Shown piece after piece: positions 16,475-24,868 of a stretch of DNA of 44,062 nucleotides (its first letter is position 1; the number at the start of each line of letters is the position of its first letter). Source of the stretch: Sulfurospirillum sp. GTDB taxonomy: Bacteria; Campylobacterota; Campylobacteria; Campylobacterales; Sulfurospirillaceae. Both the position numbers and the translations under genes were made by a program. The notes beneath the pieces were generated by a model. The model worked only from the letters and a program-made list of their open reading frames with translations, searched no databases and had not been told where the DNA came from. The stretch is taken from assembly GCA_016735235.1 (NCBI GenBank), contig JAERRW010000071.1, positions 1 through 44,062 of the forward strand. The letters are read 5' to 3'.

Positions 16475-17756
16475 AAAATTTATAGAAAAAATTATCTATT
16501 ATTTTCAATTTTGCTCTAGCTAATACCAAAGAGCCTTTTTTAATATTTTGTGTAACAGTTGTTCCACTCGCTATTATGACATCATCTTCTATCACTATAG
16601 GAGCAATGAGTTGAGAATCACTTCCTACAAAGACATTTTTCCCGATGATAGTTTTATGTTTCTCTTTTCCATTATAGTTACATGTAATAGTTCCACAGCC
16701 TATATTTGTTCCAGAGTCTATTTGGCTATCTCCAAGGTAGCTTAGGTGTCCAGCTTTTACACCTTGAAGAGTTGATTTTTTTATCTCTACAAAGTTTCCT
16801 ATTTTAGAATCAATTAAGATGGATTCTGGTCTAATTCTTGCCATAGGTCCAATTTCGGAATTTTTTAGTGTGCTATTTTCAACAATAGAGTTTGTTTTTA
16901 TGATAGAGTTTATAATTTTACTACCTCTTAAAAGCGATACTCCGCTTTGTAGTACAGTTTCACCTTCTATTTTTACATCACTCTCTATGTAGATAGTTGA
17001 TGGCAGGCTCATTATGACTCCATTTTCCATAAACCGCTTTTTTATTCTTTTTTGCATTATCTCTTCTGCCATGCTTAAATGATATTTTGAGTTTACTCCC
17101 ATAAAACTCTCTTCACTGATTTGAATCGCTTTTACCTCTATATTTTGCTCATGAGCCATGCTAATTAAATCTGTTATATAGTACTCTTTTTGAGTGTTAC
17201 TATTTGAAAGTTTAGGTAGGTTTTGATTTAAAAATTCTGTGTCAAATAGATATACTCCAGCATTTACACTGTTAATAAGTAGTTCATTTTTTGAAGCATC
17301 TTTGTGTTCTACAATTTTTAACACTTTACGAGAAATATCCATAACAACTCTTCCATATCCCATAGGGTTAATGCAAGTAAAACTACTCATTACTACTTTT
17401 GAATCTTCTTTTAAAAAATATTTCATATCATTAGCTTCTATGAGAGGCATGTCGCCATTTAGAATTAAAATTTTTTTATATTTTGGTTTTACATTTTTTA
17501 TAGCTCCACCAGTTCCAGGAAAGTTTTCATAATCTTGAAGTACATAAGTTATATCTTGAAAATAATTACTAATATGCTCTTTTATAAGGTCTGATTGGTG
17601 ATGCAATACTACATGTATGTCATCTGAAATTTTTTTTGCTTCTTTAATAATGTGATAAAGCATAGAAAATCCACTTATTGCATGTAGAACTTTTGGTTTT
17701 TTTGATTTCATTCTTGTTCCAAATCCAGCGGCCATAATTGCTATTGATACATGCAT
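16455..17756 (-). CDS. glmU: Bifunctional GlmU: UDP-GlcNAc pyrophosphorylase / GlcN-1-P acetyltransferase
   Basis: 433 residues. The uridylyltransferase domain has MAAGFGTRMKSKKPKVLH at the N-terminus, NGDMPLIE near 100 and a NSVNAGVYLF block. From about 235 the left-handed beta-helix begins, with hexapeptide repeats such as INSIIKTNSIVENSTLKNSEIG, then GHLSYLGDSQID and GCGTITCNYNGKEKHKT. It makes UDP-N-acetylglucosamine, the precursor of peptidoglycan and lipid A. It is first in the leftward operon; the 145 bp gap to the divergent stator genes holds both promoters. Confidence 0.95.
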   Translation of the reverse strand: MHVSIAIMAAGFGTRMKSKKPKVLHAISGFSMLYHIIKEAKKISDDIHVVLHHQSDLIKEHISNYFQDITYVLQDYENFPGTGGAIKNVKPKYKKILILNGDMPLIEANDMKYFLKEDSKVVMSSFTCINPMGYGRVVMDISRKVLKIVEHKDASKNELLINSVNAGVYLFDTEFLNQNLPKLSNSNTQKEYYITDLISMAHEQNIEVKAIQISEESFMGVNSKYHLSMAEEIMQKRIKKRFMENGVIMSLPSTIYIESDVKIEGETVLQSGVSLLRGSKIINSIIKTNSIVENSTLKNSEIGPMARIRPESILIDSKIGNFVEIKKSTLQGVKAGHLSYLGDSQIDSGTNIGCGTITCNYNGKEKHKTIIGKNVFVGSDSQLIAPIVIEDDVIIASGTTVTQNIKKGSLVLARAKLKIIDNFFYKFFGKNNA

Positions 17757-17901
17757 AGCACAACTCCTTTCAATAAATTATAAATAGCTATTATATTATC
17801 TAAATAATGTTTTAATCGTTATAAAATAGTTTTTTTAACCACTTTTTAATATAAAAACAATTAAACTATATAAAATTTATAGAGTTACAAGGTAGATAAA
17901 T

Positions 17902-18666
17902 ATGGATTTAGGAACCGTTGTTGGTTTTGTGCTTACGGTAGTGCTTCTTTCTGGTGCTATGGCGATGGGTGTTGGTATTGGTCCTTATGTCGATATAGCA
18001 TCCATTTTAATTGTTTTTGGCGGTACTTCAGGAGTTGTTTTAGTAGGTTTTAAGATGGAGCAGATTAAAAATCTTAGTAAGATTTTTATGGTAGCTGTTA
18101 TGCCTCCAAAAGAGAATATGCCAAAACTTATTAAAACAATGGTTGACTACTCAACAAAAGCAAGACGAGATGGCATACTTGCACTAGAAACTGATGCGAA
18201 TAGTGAAGAGAATGATTTTCTTAAAAAAGGACTCTCTATGGCTGTAGATGGTAGCGAGCCAGACACCATAAGAGATATGCTTGAAACAGAAATGGAAAAA
18301 ACAAGTGATAGGCACAAAGCTAATGCACAAATTTTTGCTCAATTGGGCGGTTTTTCTGGTGCTATGGGAATGATAGGCACTCTTATAGGTCTTGTTGCTA
18401 TGCTTCTTAATATGACAGACCCTTCTGCTATTGGTCCTGCTATGGCACTTGCTCTACTTACTACTATGTATGGTGCTATGATTGGTAATATTATTGGTTC
18501 TCCAATTGCAAATATTCTTGAAATTAGAAATGATGATGAAACTCTATCTAAAACTCTCATAATCGAAGGCATCATGGCAATTCAAGCAGGAGATAATCCA
18601 AGAATTTTAGAGGGTAAATTGTTAGCATTCTTATCACCTAAAATGAGAATTTCGCAGTTTGACTAG
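17902..18666 (+). CDS. motA: Flagellar stator protein MotA, PomA-like (sodium type)
   Basis: 254 residues, PomA size. Segments: TM1 2-22, TM2 28-50, TM3 about 150-170, TM4 about 180-200. MGMIGTLIGLVAMLLNM and IGPAMALALLTTMYGAM are close to Vibrio PomA as I recall it. Asp31 and Thr160/Thr187/Thr188 correspond to PomA Asp31, Thr158 and Thr185/186, residues linked to Na+ coupling. This differs clearly from the remembered C. jejuni MotA. It forms the stator ring around MotB and pushes the rotor protein FliG. MotB follows after 9 bp, so the two are cotranscribed. Confidence 0.92.
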   Translation: MDLGTVVGFVLTVVLLSGAMAMGVGIGPYVDIASILIVFGGTSGVVLVGFKMEQIKNLSKIFMVAVMPPKENMPKLIKTMVDYSTKARRDGILALETDANSEENDFLKKGLSMAVDGSEPDTIRDMLETEMEKTSDRHKANAQIFAQLGGFSGAMGMIGTLIGLVAMLLNMTDPSAIGPAMALALLTTMYGAMIGNIIGSPIANILEIRNDDETLSKTLIIEGIMAIQAGDNPRILEGKLLAFLSPKMRISQFD

Positions 18667-18675
18667 GAATATATA

Positions 18676-19461
18676 ATGGCTAAGAAAAAATGCCCAAAAT
18701 GCCCAAAATGTATGCCCCAATGGTTAGCTTCTTTTGGTGATTTAATGTCACTACTTTTGTGTTTTTTTGTTTTACTACTCTCTATGTCAACAATTGATGC
18801 TAAAAAGGTGCATGAGGCGGTAGGTTCATTAGCAGGAGCATTAAGTATACTTGAAGGTGGAACAAAAACAGAGGTAAGTCGAGAACGCCAACAAAAAGCA
18901 ACACTTATTGAGGTAGAGGAAGAGACTGCAAACAGAGTAATTACTGCGCAACTTAAACAAACAATTGTAGAGATAAATGAGATGTTAAAAATAACTGGTG
19001 GCCCAGAAATAGAACTCGAAGAGGCTGAAGAAGGGTTCATAATAAGGCTTCCTAGTAAACTTCTATTCAAATCTGGATCGGCTGTTATTCAAAATGAAGA
19101 TGCTAAACTGTTTTTGAGGCGTATATCTCTTATAGTAAAAAAATTACCAAAAAATGTACATGTGCAAGCAATAGGTCATACAGATATACATGCACCTAGA
19201 AGTTCAGGTCTATTTAAAGATAATTGGGAATTATCAACCGCAAGAGCAGTGAGTGTTGTAAAAGAGTTGATTAAAAATAGAATTGACCCTATTAGAACGA
19301 CAGCTTCTGGAAAAGCAGAATTTGAGCCAATTGCTTCAAATACTACAGAAGATGGGAGAGCCAAAAATAGAAGAGTTGAGCTTCATTTTTCCTCATTAGA
19401 TAAAAAAACAAAAGAAAAAACTCAAAAAAGTATACTAGATACTACATTAGAGATGCAATAG
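18676..19461 (+). CDS. motB: Flagellar stator protein MotB, PomB-like, with OmpA domain
   Basis: 261 residues. The single membrane helix WLASFGDLMSLLLCFFVLLLSMS carries the ion-binding Asp22 and is PomB-like, not MotB-like. The C-terminal OmpA-type peptidoglycan-binding domain spans about 115-245, with FKSGSAVIQ, AIGHTD and LSTARAVSVVKELI...RAKNRRVE. The cytoplasmic N-terminus is unusual: KKKCPKCPKCMPQ, three Cys in CPxC spacing, encoded by two tandem copies of TGCCCAAAA (18691-18708). Downstream fliP starts with no gap. Confidence 0.92.
   Translation: MAKKKCPKCPKCMPQWLASFGDLMSLLLCFFVLLLSMSTIDAKKVHEAVGSLAGALSILEGGTKTEVSRERQQKATLIEVEEETANRVITAQLKQTIVEINEMLKITGGPEIELEEAEEGFIIRLPSKLLFKSGSAVIQNEDAKLFLRRISLIVKKLPKNVHVQAIGHTDIHAPRSSGLFKDNWELSTARAVSVVKELIKNRIDPIRTTASGKAEFEPIASNTTEDGRAKNRRVELHFSSLDKKTKEKTQKSILDTTLEMQ
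18691..18708 (+). repeat. Two tandem 9-bp repeats in the motB 5' end
   Basis: TGCCCAAAA occurs twice head to tail and is followed by TG, encoding the CPKCPKC stretch. The unit is a multiple of three, so copy-number slippage would add or remove CPK units without breaking the frame. Confidence 0.8.
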
Positions 19462-20196
19462 TTGAAGAGAATTTTAATACTGTTTTTATTTTTTAGTGTC
19501 AATTTACTTATGGGGGCTGATACAATTCCTACGGTTAATCTTAGTCTTAGCACCCCTGATTCTCCTCAACAATTAGTAACGAGTTTAAATTTATTGGTCG
19601 TTCTTACTATACTTGTACTTGCTCCTTCAATTATATTTATAGGAACTAGTTTTTTAAGACTTATAATTGTTTTTTCATTTTTACGACAAGCACTTGGAAC
19701 TCAACAGATGCCACCAAATCAAGTTTTAGTTTCGCTTGCACTTATTTTAACATTTTTCATTATGGAGCCAATAGCAAAAGATGCTTATGAAGTGTCAGTG
19801 AAGCCATATCTTGCAGAAGAGATAGGGTATCAAGAGGCATTTGAAAAAGGCATTCAACCATTTAAGGCTTTTATGGTGAGAAACACAAGAGAGAAAGATT
19901 TAGCACTTTTTTTTAGGATAAGAAATCTTGATAATCCACAAAACATAGAAGATGTCCCTATTACAGTAGCAGTCCCAGCTTTTATTATAAGTGAGCTTAA
20001 AACCGCTTTTCAGATAGGCTTTCTTCTCTATCTTCCATTTTTGGTTATAGACATGGTTGTGGCATCAGTGTTGATGAGCATGGGTATGATGATGCTCCCG
20101 CCTGTCATGATATCTCTACCATTTAAACTATTAATCTTCGTGCTTGTAGATGGTTGGAACTTACTTGTTGGAAATTTAGTCGCCAGTTTTAATTGA
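19462..20196 (+). CDS. fliP: Flagellar export apparatus protein FliP
   Basis: 244 residues, normal for FliP. It has a cleavable-looking signal (LKRILILFLFFSVNLLMGAD), LTILVLAPSIIFIGTSFLRLIIVFSFLRQALGTQQMPPNQVLVSLALILTFFIM in the first half, and VPAFIISELKTAFQIGFLLYLPFLVIDMVVASVLMSMGMMMLPP...LPFKLLIFVLVDGW in the second. FliP forms the core channel of the flagellar type III export gate with FliQ and FliR. The start is TTG, immediately after the motB stop. C. jejuni also has fliP next to glmU, so this neighbourhood is conserved. Confidence 0.95.
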   Translation: MKRILILFLFFSVNLLMGADTIPTVNLSLSTPDSPQQLVTSLNLLVVLTILVLAPSIIFIGTSFLRLIIVFSFLRQALGTQQMPPNQVLVSLALILTFFIMEPIAKDAYEVSVKPYLAEEIGYQEAFEKGIQPFKAFMVRNTREKDLALFFRIRNLDNPQNIEDVPITVAVPAFIISELKTAFQIGFLLYLPFLVIDMVVASVLMSMGMMMLPPVMISLPFKLLIFVLVDGWNLLVGNLVASFN

Positions 20197-20346
20197 TCTA
20201 GTTTGGAATTTTAGAGGTCTTTAATTTCAAATAACTATTTTTTTATATATTTCATTTGCTTTATATAACGCTGTCAATATCCAAAACATAAATTCAAGCA
20301 TGTAGTGCTACAAAAAAGACAAATACTTTCAATAACTTTAGTAATT

Positions 20347-20362
20347 TCATGACATGTCATGA
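20347..20362. promoter_or_regulatory. 16-bp perfect palindrome between fliP and the ABC permease gene
   Basis: TCATGACATGTCATGA reads identically on both strands and contains the ACATGT core seen across the window. It lies 13 bp beyond the 3' end of the convergent ABC permease gene and about 150 bp after fliP. It is not followed by a T-run, so a protein-binding site is more plausible than a terminator. Function unknown. Confidence 0.5.
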
Positions 20363-20375
20363 TTTTATATTAAAG

Positions 20376-21044
20376 CTAATCTTTCATCTTTTTCTCTAAT
20401 TTATGAGCATAATAAGATATAGGGTAAGTAAGAGTGAGATAACCAAGCCCAAGAGGTATATAGCTCTCTAGTGTTGAATAGGTAAAAGCATTGACCTCTT
20501 GTGCATTCATGGTAAACTCACTTATAGATATAATTGACAATAAAGATGAGTCTTTAATAATCGTAGCAAACTGTCCTGTGAGTGGTGGCAACATTCTTTT
20601 GTATGCTTGCGGGAATATGATATACATGTAAGATTGTGCTGGAGTAAATCCAAGTGATTTTGCAGACTCATACTGTCCTTTGTCTATGCTTTTTATTCCT
20701 GCTCTTATAATTTCACTAACATAAGCTCCAGCAAACATAGAGAGTATGACAACTCCTACTACATAGCGATTATTGAAGCCGAGGTTATTTGCAAAAATAT
20801 AAAAAAATATAAGTATTTGAACTAAAAGCGGTGTACCTCTAATAATCTCTATATAAAATTTGGAAAAAAATCTAACTAATATAAATTTTGAGTTTTGTCC
20901 ATAGGCAAATATAGTGCCAATAATAAGACTAAGCAAAAGAGCAAAAGAAGATATATAGATAGTAACTAAAAATCCATCAATAAATTTTTGCTTATACTCA
21001 TATATATTTTTCCAATAAAAATCATAAGAGATATTTGTAAACAT
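20376..21044 (-). CDS. Polar amino-acid ABC transporter permease (HisM/GlnP family)
   Basis: 222 residues from the first standard start. The permease domain has a signature near FDGFLVTIYISSFALLLSLIIG (written FIDGFLVTI in the frame), IEIIRGTPLLVQILIFF near 87, and the EAA-like loop YVSEIIRAGIKSIDKGQYESAKSLGFT near 120-145. It would import an amino acid with the binding protein encoded just upstream; no ATPase gene is adjacent. The frame stays open upstream for 43 more codons, encoding a basic stretch and another membrane helix (VYIFNFLLLCSILGTLFYV), but contains no ATG, GTG or TTG. An ATA at 21164 has AAGGA six bases before it and would give about 262 residues. Confidence 0.85.
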   Translation of the reverse strand: MFTNISYDFYWKNIYEYKQKFIDGFLVTIYISSFALLLSLIIGTIFAYGQNSKFILVRFFSKFYIEIIRGTPLLVQILIFFYIFANNLGFNNRYVVGVVILSMFAGAYVSEIIRAGIKSIDKGQYESAKSLGFTPAQSYMYIIFPQAYKRMLPPLTGQFATIIKDSSLLSIISISEFTMNAQEVNAFTYSTLESYIPLGLGYLTLTYPISYYAHKLEKKMKD

Positions 21045-21157
21045 AACATAAAATAGAGTTCCTAATATAGAACAGAGGAGTAGAAAATTGAATATATAGA
21101 CACTCTTTCTAGTTTTTATATCTTTTTTTTGGTCAATTTCTTGAATAAAAAAATCTT

Positions 21158-21958
21158 TTAATATGAGTTGTCCTTAAAAAAAAATTCTATACCAAGCTCG
21201 TTAAAAGTATCTTTTGCTTCGCTTAGATATTTTGTTGAAAGTTTATCAAAAGTTCCATCATTTTTTATTTTTTCTATAAAAGCATTTACTCTATTTTTTA
21301 ATTTTGTGTTATCTTTTTTTATTGCTATTGCCCAGTATTCTGGAGAATCTTGAAAAGGCTTAAGTAGTGCTTTTGTTGTTGTTTTATGTCTATTCCAATT
21401 TTTATATACAGTAAGCTGGTCATACAAAAACCCATCTGCTTTTTTTTGAATAACTTCTAAAACAGCGGCACTCTCTTTATCAAAAATCAATAAATTGGCA
21501 TTTTTTAAGTGTTCTCTTGCATAGATATGTCCAGTAGTTCCTTTTTTTACTGCAATTTTTTTGCCCTTTTGGTTTAGGTCATTTATGTTTTTTATATCAC
21601 TTGATATATTTGTTAGTATCGCTAAGTATGATTGAGCATAAGGTATAGAAAAATCTACAGTTTTTGCACGCTGTTTTGTTACAGTCATAGATGAGATTAC
21701 AAGATCAACTTTTTTGGTTTTTAAAGAAGGTATTAATCCGTCCCAAGCTATGTTTTCTATCACAACTTTACGATTTAAATACTCTCCAAGAGCATATGCT
21801 AAATCAACACTTACTCCTGAAGGTTTGCCTTGTTTATCGCTCATTTCAAATGGAGGATACTGAAGTTCCATACCGACAATTAACGGTTTACTATCTCCAT
21901 ATAATTGTGTGAAGCTCAAAAATAGAGTAACCACAAAAGTGTTTATCTGCTTTAACAT
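21158..21958 (-). CDS. Amino-acid ABC transporter substrate-binding protein (SBP family 3)
   Basis: 266 residues. A signal peptide (MLKQINTFVVTLFLSFTQLYGDS, cleavage about 21) precedes the binding domain: LIVGMELQYPPFEMSDKQGKPSGVSVDLAYALGEYL, LVISSMTVTKQRAKTVDFSIPYAQS and GKKIAVKKGTTGHIYAREHL. These are classic family 3 blocks, including the Arg that binds the substrate carboxylate (KQRAKTVDFS). It captures an amino acid in the periplasm for the permease gene that follows. The specific amino acid cannot be told. Confidence 0.9.
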   Translation of the reverse strand: MLKQINTFVVTLFLSFTQLYGDSKPLIVGMELQYPPFEMSDKQGKPSGVSVDLAYALGEYLNRKVVIENIAWDGLIPSLKTKKVDLVISSMTVTKQRAKTVDFSIPYAQSYLAILTNISSDIKNINDLNQKGKKIAVKKGTTGHIYAREHLKNANLLIFDKESAAVLEVIQKKADGFLYDQLTVYKNWNRHKTTTKALLKPFQDSPEYWAIAIKKDNTKLKNRVNAFIEKIKNDGTFDKLSTKYLSEAKDTFNELGIEFFFKDNSY

Positions 21959-22051
21959 TGTGTTCCTTTTGCAAATTTTGTTATTGCATAGATAACTCTT
22001 TTATGGATTGTATTTAATAAAAATAAAAGATAAATAAAATCAACTTTTAAT

Positions 22052-23335
22052 TTAACAATTTTTTTGTGGTTTTATTTGCCATAAAAGTTTTGAATAGTAT
22101 GCATCTATGTCAAAATCTTCACCTATTTTAGCAACACCATCTTCAATAGCAGCTCTTGCAACTGCGGTACTAACTTCAGGTAAAACTCTTTTATCGAATG
22201 GTTTTGGAATGATATAGTCATATCCAAATTTTAAATCTTCTCCACCGTATGCCTCTTTAACATAAGTAGGTACATCTTTTTTAGCTAAGCTTGCGAGTGC
22301 TTTTGCAGCAGCCATTTTCATATTTTCTGTTACTTTGGTTGCTCTAACATCTAAAGCACCTCTAAAAATAAATGGAAAACCTAAAACATTATTTACTTGA
22401 TTTGGGTAGTCACTTCTCCCGGTCCCCATCATAACATCATCTCTAACTTCAGCTACAAGTTCTGGAAGTACTTCTGGAACTGGATTAGACAAAGCAAAAA
22501 TAATTGGGCTAGTGTTCATAGAAGCTATCATCTCTTTAGATACAATGTTTGGAGCAGAAAGCCCTAAAAACATGTCTGCATTTTTCATGGCATCACTTAA
22601 AGTTCTATCTTTAGTATCTATTGCAAATAGAGCCTTGTATTTGTTGAGGTCATCTCTTTTAGAGTGAATAACCCCTCTTGAATCAAGCATAACAATATTG
22701 TTTGCTCCTAAAAGTCTATACATCTTTGCACAAGCAATTCCCGCAGCTCCAGCTCCCGAAACGACTATTTTCATAGTATCAATATTTTTGCCACTAATTT
22801 CAAGTGCATTAATAAGTCCAGCGGTTGTTATCATGGCAGTTCCATGTTGATCATCATGCATCACAGGAATATCTACTAATGCTTGAAGTTTCTCCTCTAT
22901 CTCAAAACACTTTGGTGCTTTAATGTCTTCTAAGTTGATTCCACCAAAAGTTGGCGACATAGCTCTACAAATATCTATTATTTTTTTAGGGTCTTTTTCA
23001 TCTAACTCTATATCAAAAGCATCAATATTAGCAAATGCTTTGAAAAGTATAGATTTTCCCTCCATTACAGGCTTGCCGGCAACAGCACCTATATCGCCAA
23101 GTCCAAGAACAGCAGTAGAATCTGTAATAACCGCTACTAAATTACTCTTATTTGTGTACTTGTATGCTAATTCTGGGTCGTTAGAAATATCTCTACAAGG
23201 GTAGGCCACGCCAGGAGTATACGCCATTGAGAGATCTCTAGCAGTACCGCAAGGTTTTTTGATACTTATTCCTATTTTTCCACCAATGTGATACTCTAAT
23301 GATTCCTCTTTTGTAACTTTTATACTCTTTGCCAT
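22052..23335 (-). CDS. Malic enzyme (malate oxidoreductase, decarboxylating)
   Basis: 427 residues from the chosen start. Motifs: MAYTPGVAYPC near 48, GDIGAVAGKPVMEGKSILF (cofactor/substrate region), FGGINLEDIKAPKCFEIE, HDDQHGTAMITTAGLINAL and the Rossmann VVSGAGAAGIACAKM. It converts malate to pyruvate and CO2 with NAD(P)+. It has the short form without a phosphotransacetylase-like domain. The ORF track begins 10 codons earlier, inside gltX, but ATG at 23335 has GAGGAG upstream and sits 1 bp after the gltX stop. The gltX-malic enzyme pair also occurs in C. jejuni. Confidence 0.92.
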   Translation of the reverse strand: MAKSIKVTKEESLEYHIGGKIGISIKKPCGTARDLSMAYTPGVAYPCRDISNDPELAYKYTNKSNLVAVITDSTAVLGLGDIGAVAGKPVMEGKSILFKAFANIDAFDIELDEKDPKKIIDICRAMSPTFGGINLEDIKAPKCFEIEEKLQALVDIPVMHDDQHGTAMITTAGLINALEISGKNIDTMKIVVSGAGAAGIACAKMYRLLGANNIVMLDSRGVIHSKRDDLNKYKALFAIDTKDRTLSDAMKNADMFLGLSAPNIVSKEMIASMNTSPIIFALSNPVPEVLPELVAEVRDDVMMGTGRSDYPNQVNNVLGFPFIFRGALDVRATKVTENMKMAAAKALASLAKKDVPTYVKEAYGGEDLKFGYDYIIPKPFDKRVLPEVSTAVARAAIEDGVAKIGEDFDIDAYYSKLLWQIKPQKNC

Positions 23336-23336
23336 T

Positions 23337-24725
23337 CTAAACTCCTCTTTTGCATAAATTATCAACTCTTTTGATAATATTTTTTAAGCCAACTATACTT
23401 AAAACATCAAATATAGATGGGCTAATCGCACTTCCTACTATTGCAATTCTTATAGGTTGAGCTAACTGCTTTAGTTTTAGATTATGATTTTTTAAAAAAC
23501 CATTCACTACATTTTTAAAATCATCAGCTAAAATTATATTTTTTTTTGTTTTTAATTCATTATTAAATGCTCTTAAAATTTCTAGTGTATCGACATTTAA
23601 AAACTTTTCAACTGCTTTTTGATCATAATTAGTCGGCTCATTAATAATAGAATTGGCTATATCTTTTAGTTCATTTATGTTTTTTGCTCTATCTCTTAAG
23701 AGGTCTATTAATGCCTCTGATTTTTCAAATCCGCTTAAATCTAAACCGTACTCTTTTAAAACTTCTATTAATCTGCTTACATGTAGAGTTTTTATATACT
23801 GTGCATTTATCCAATATAATTTTTCTATATTGTATGCTGAGGCTGATTTGTTTATATCGTTTGGATTAAAAAACTCTAACATCTCATTCATGCTAAAAAT
23901 TTCTTGATCTCCATGACTCCAACCAAGGCGAACAAGAAAATTCAAAAGTGCTTCAGGTAAAATACCATCTTTTTTATAATCCATAACGCTCATAGCCCCA
24001 TCTCTTTTTGAGAGTTTTTTACCATTTTGGTTTAATATCATAGGTACATGGTAAAATTTTGGTATATTTAATTTAAGTGCATTATAAATAACTATCTGTT
24101 TGGGAGTGTTAGATAGATGGTCATCTCCTCGTATAACTTCAGTAACGCCCATTAAAGAATCATCGACTGCAACTACAAAATTATATAAAGGAGTTCCATC
24201 ATCTCTTGCTATTACAAAATCATCTAAAACATTTTTAACATCAAACTTCACTTCACCTTTTACTCCATCAATAAAGCTAATTTGACCTTCAAGCGGAGCT
24301 TTTATTCGTACAACTGGTTTTATATTAGCAGGCGGAGTTCCATTAAACTCTCTGTATCTTCCATCGTATTTGGTTCTCTCTTTGTTGTTCTTTTGTCTCT
24401 CATGAAGTTCATTTTTCTCTTCATCGCTCATGTAGCAGTAGTATGCTTTTTTCTCATTTAAGAGTTGTTGAATATATTTTTTATATATATCGGATCTTTT
24501 TGATTGGTAAATTATCTTTTCATCATGGCTTAATTTTGTCCATTTAAAAGCTTCTTTTATAGCAATAACCGCTTCTTGTGAGTTTCTTTTTAAGTCAGTA
24601 TCTTCAATGCGTAAAAGAAACTTTCCATCATTTTTTTTTGCCCAAAGATAGCAATACAAAGCAGTTCTAAGACCGCCTACATGTAAATATCCTGTTGGAG
24701 AAGGCGCGAAGCGTGTTACTAGCAT
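23337..24725 (-). CDS. gltX: Glutamyl-tRNA synthetase
   Basis: 462 residues. Class I signatures are present: RFAPSPTGYLHVGGLRTALY (HIGH variant) at the N-terminus and KLSKRDGAMSV (KMSKS variant) near 240, plus LLRIEDTDLKRN near 40. It charges tRNA-Glu; C. jejuni and H. pylori carry two GltX paralogues that split tRNA-Glu and tRNA-Gln, so charging specificity is open. The 143 bp gap to the divergent surA-like gene is very AT-rich and should hold both promoters. Confidence 0.95.
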   Translation of the reverse strand: MLVTRFAPSPTGYLHVGGLRTALYCYLWAKKNDGKFLLRIEDTDLKRNSQEAVIAIKEAFKWTKLSHDEKIIYQSKRSDIYKKYIQQLLNEKKAYYCYMSDEEKNELHERQKNNKERTKYDGRYREFNGTPPANIKPVVRIKAPLEGQISFIDGVKGEVKFDVKNVLDDFVIARDDGTPLYNFVVAVDDSLMGVTEVIRGDDHLSNTPKQIVIYNALKLNIPKFYHVPMILNQNGKKLSKRDGAMSVMDYKKDGILPEALLNFLVRLGWSHGDQEIFSMNEMLEFFNPNDINKSASAYNIEKLYWINAQYIKTLHVSRLIEVLKEYGLDLSGFEKSEALIDLLRDRAKNINELKDIANSIINEPTNYDQKAVEKFLNVDTLEILRAFNNELKTKKNIILADDFKNVVNGFLKNHNLKLKQLAQPIRIAIVGSAISPSIFDVLSIVGLKNIIKRVDNLCKRGV

Positions 24726-24868
24726 GAATTTTCCTTTAGCTATAACTACTATTTATATCAAATTGTAACTTTTTTTAAAAAAATTCCAAATATTCTACTG
24801 TTTAAATAAAGTTTAAATTTAGATAATGTTATCATTATAGGTTTTTTTTACTTATAAAAGGATTATTA

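Noticed and set aside
17757-17901. Possible sigma-54 or FliA promoter before motA
   Set aside because: No GG-N10-GC element or convincing FliA -10 found; only AT-rich sequence seen.
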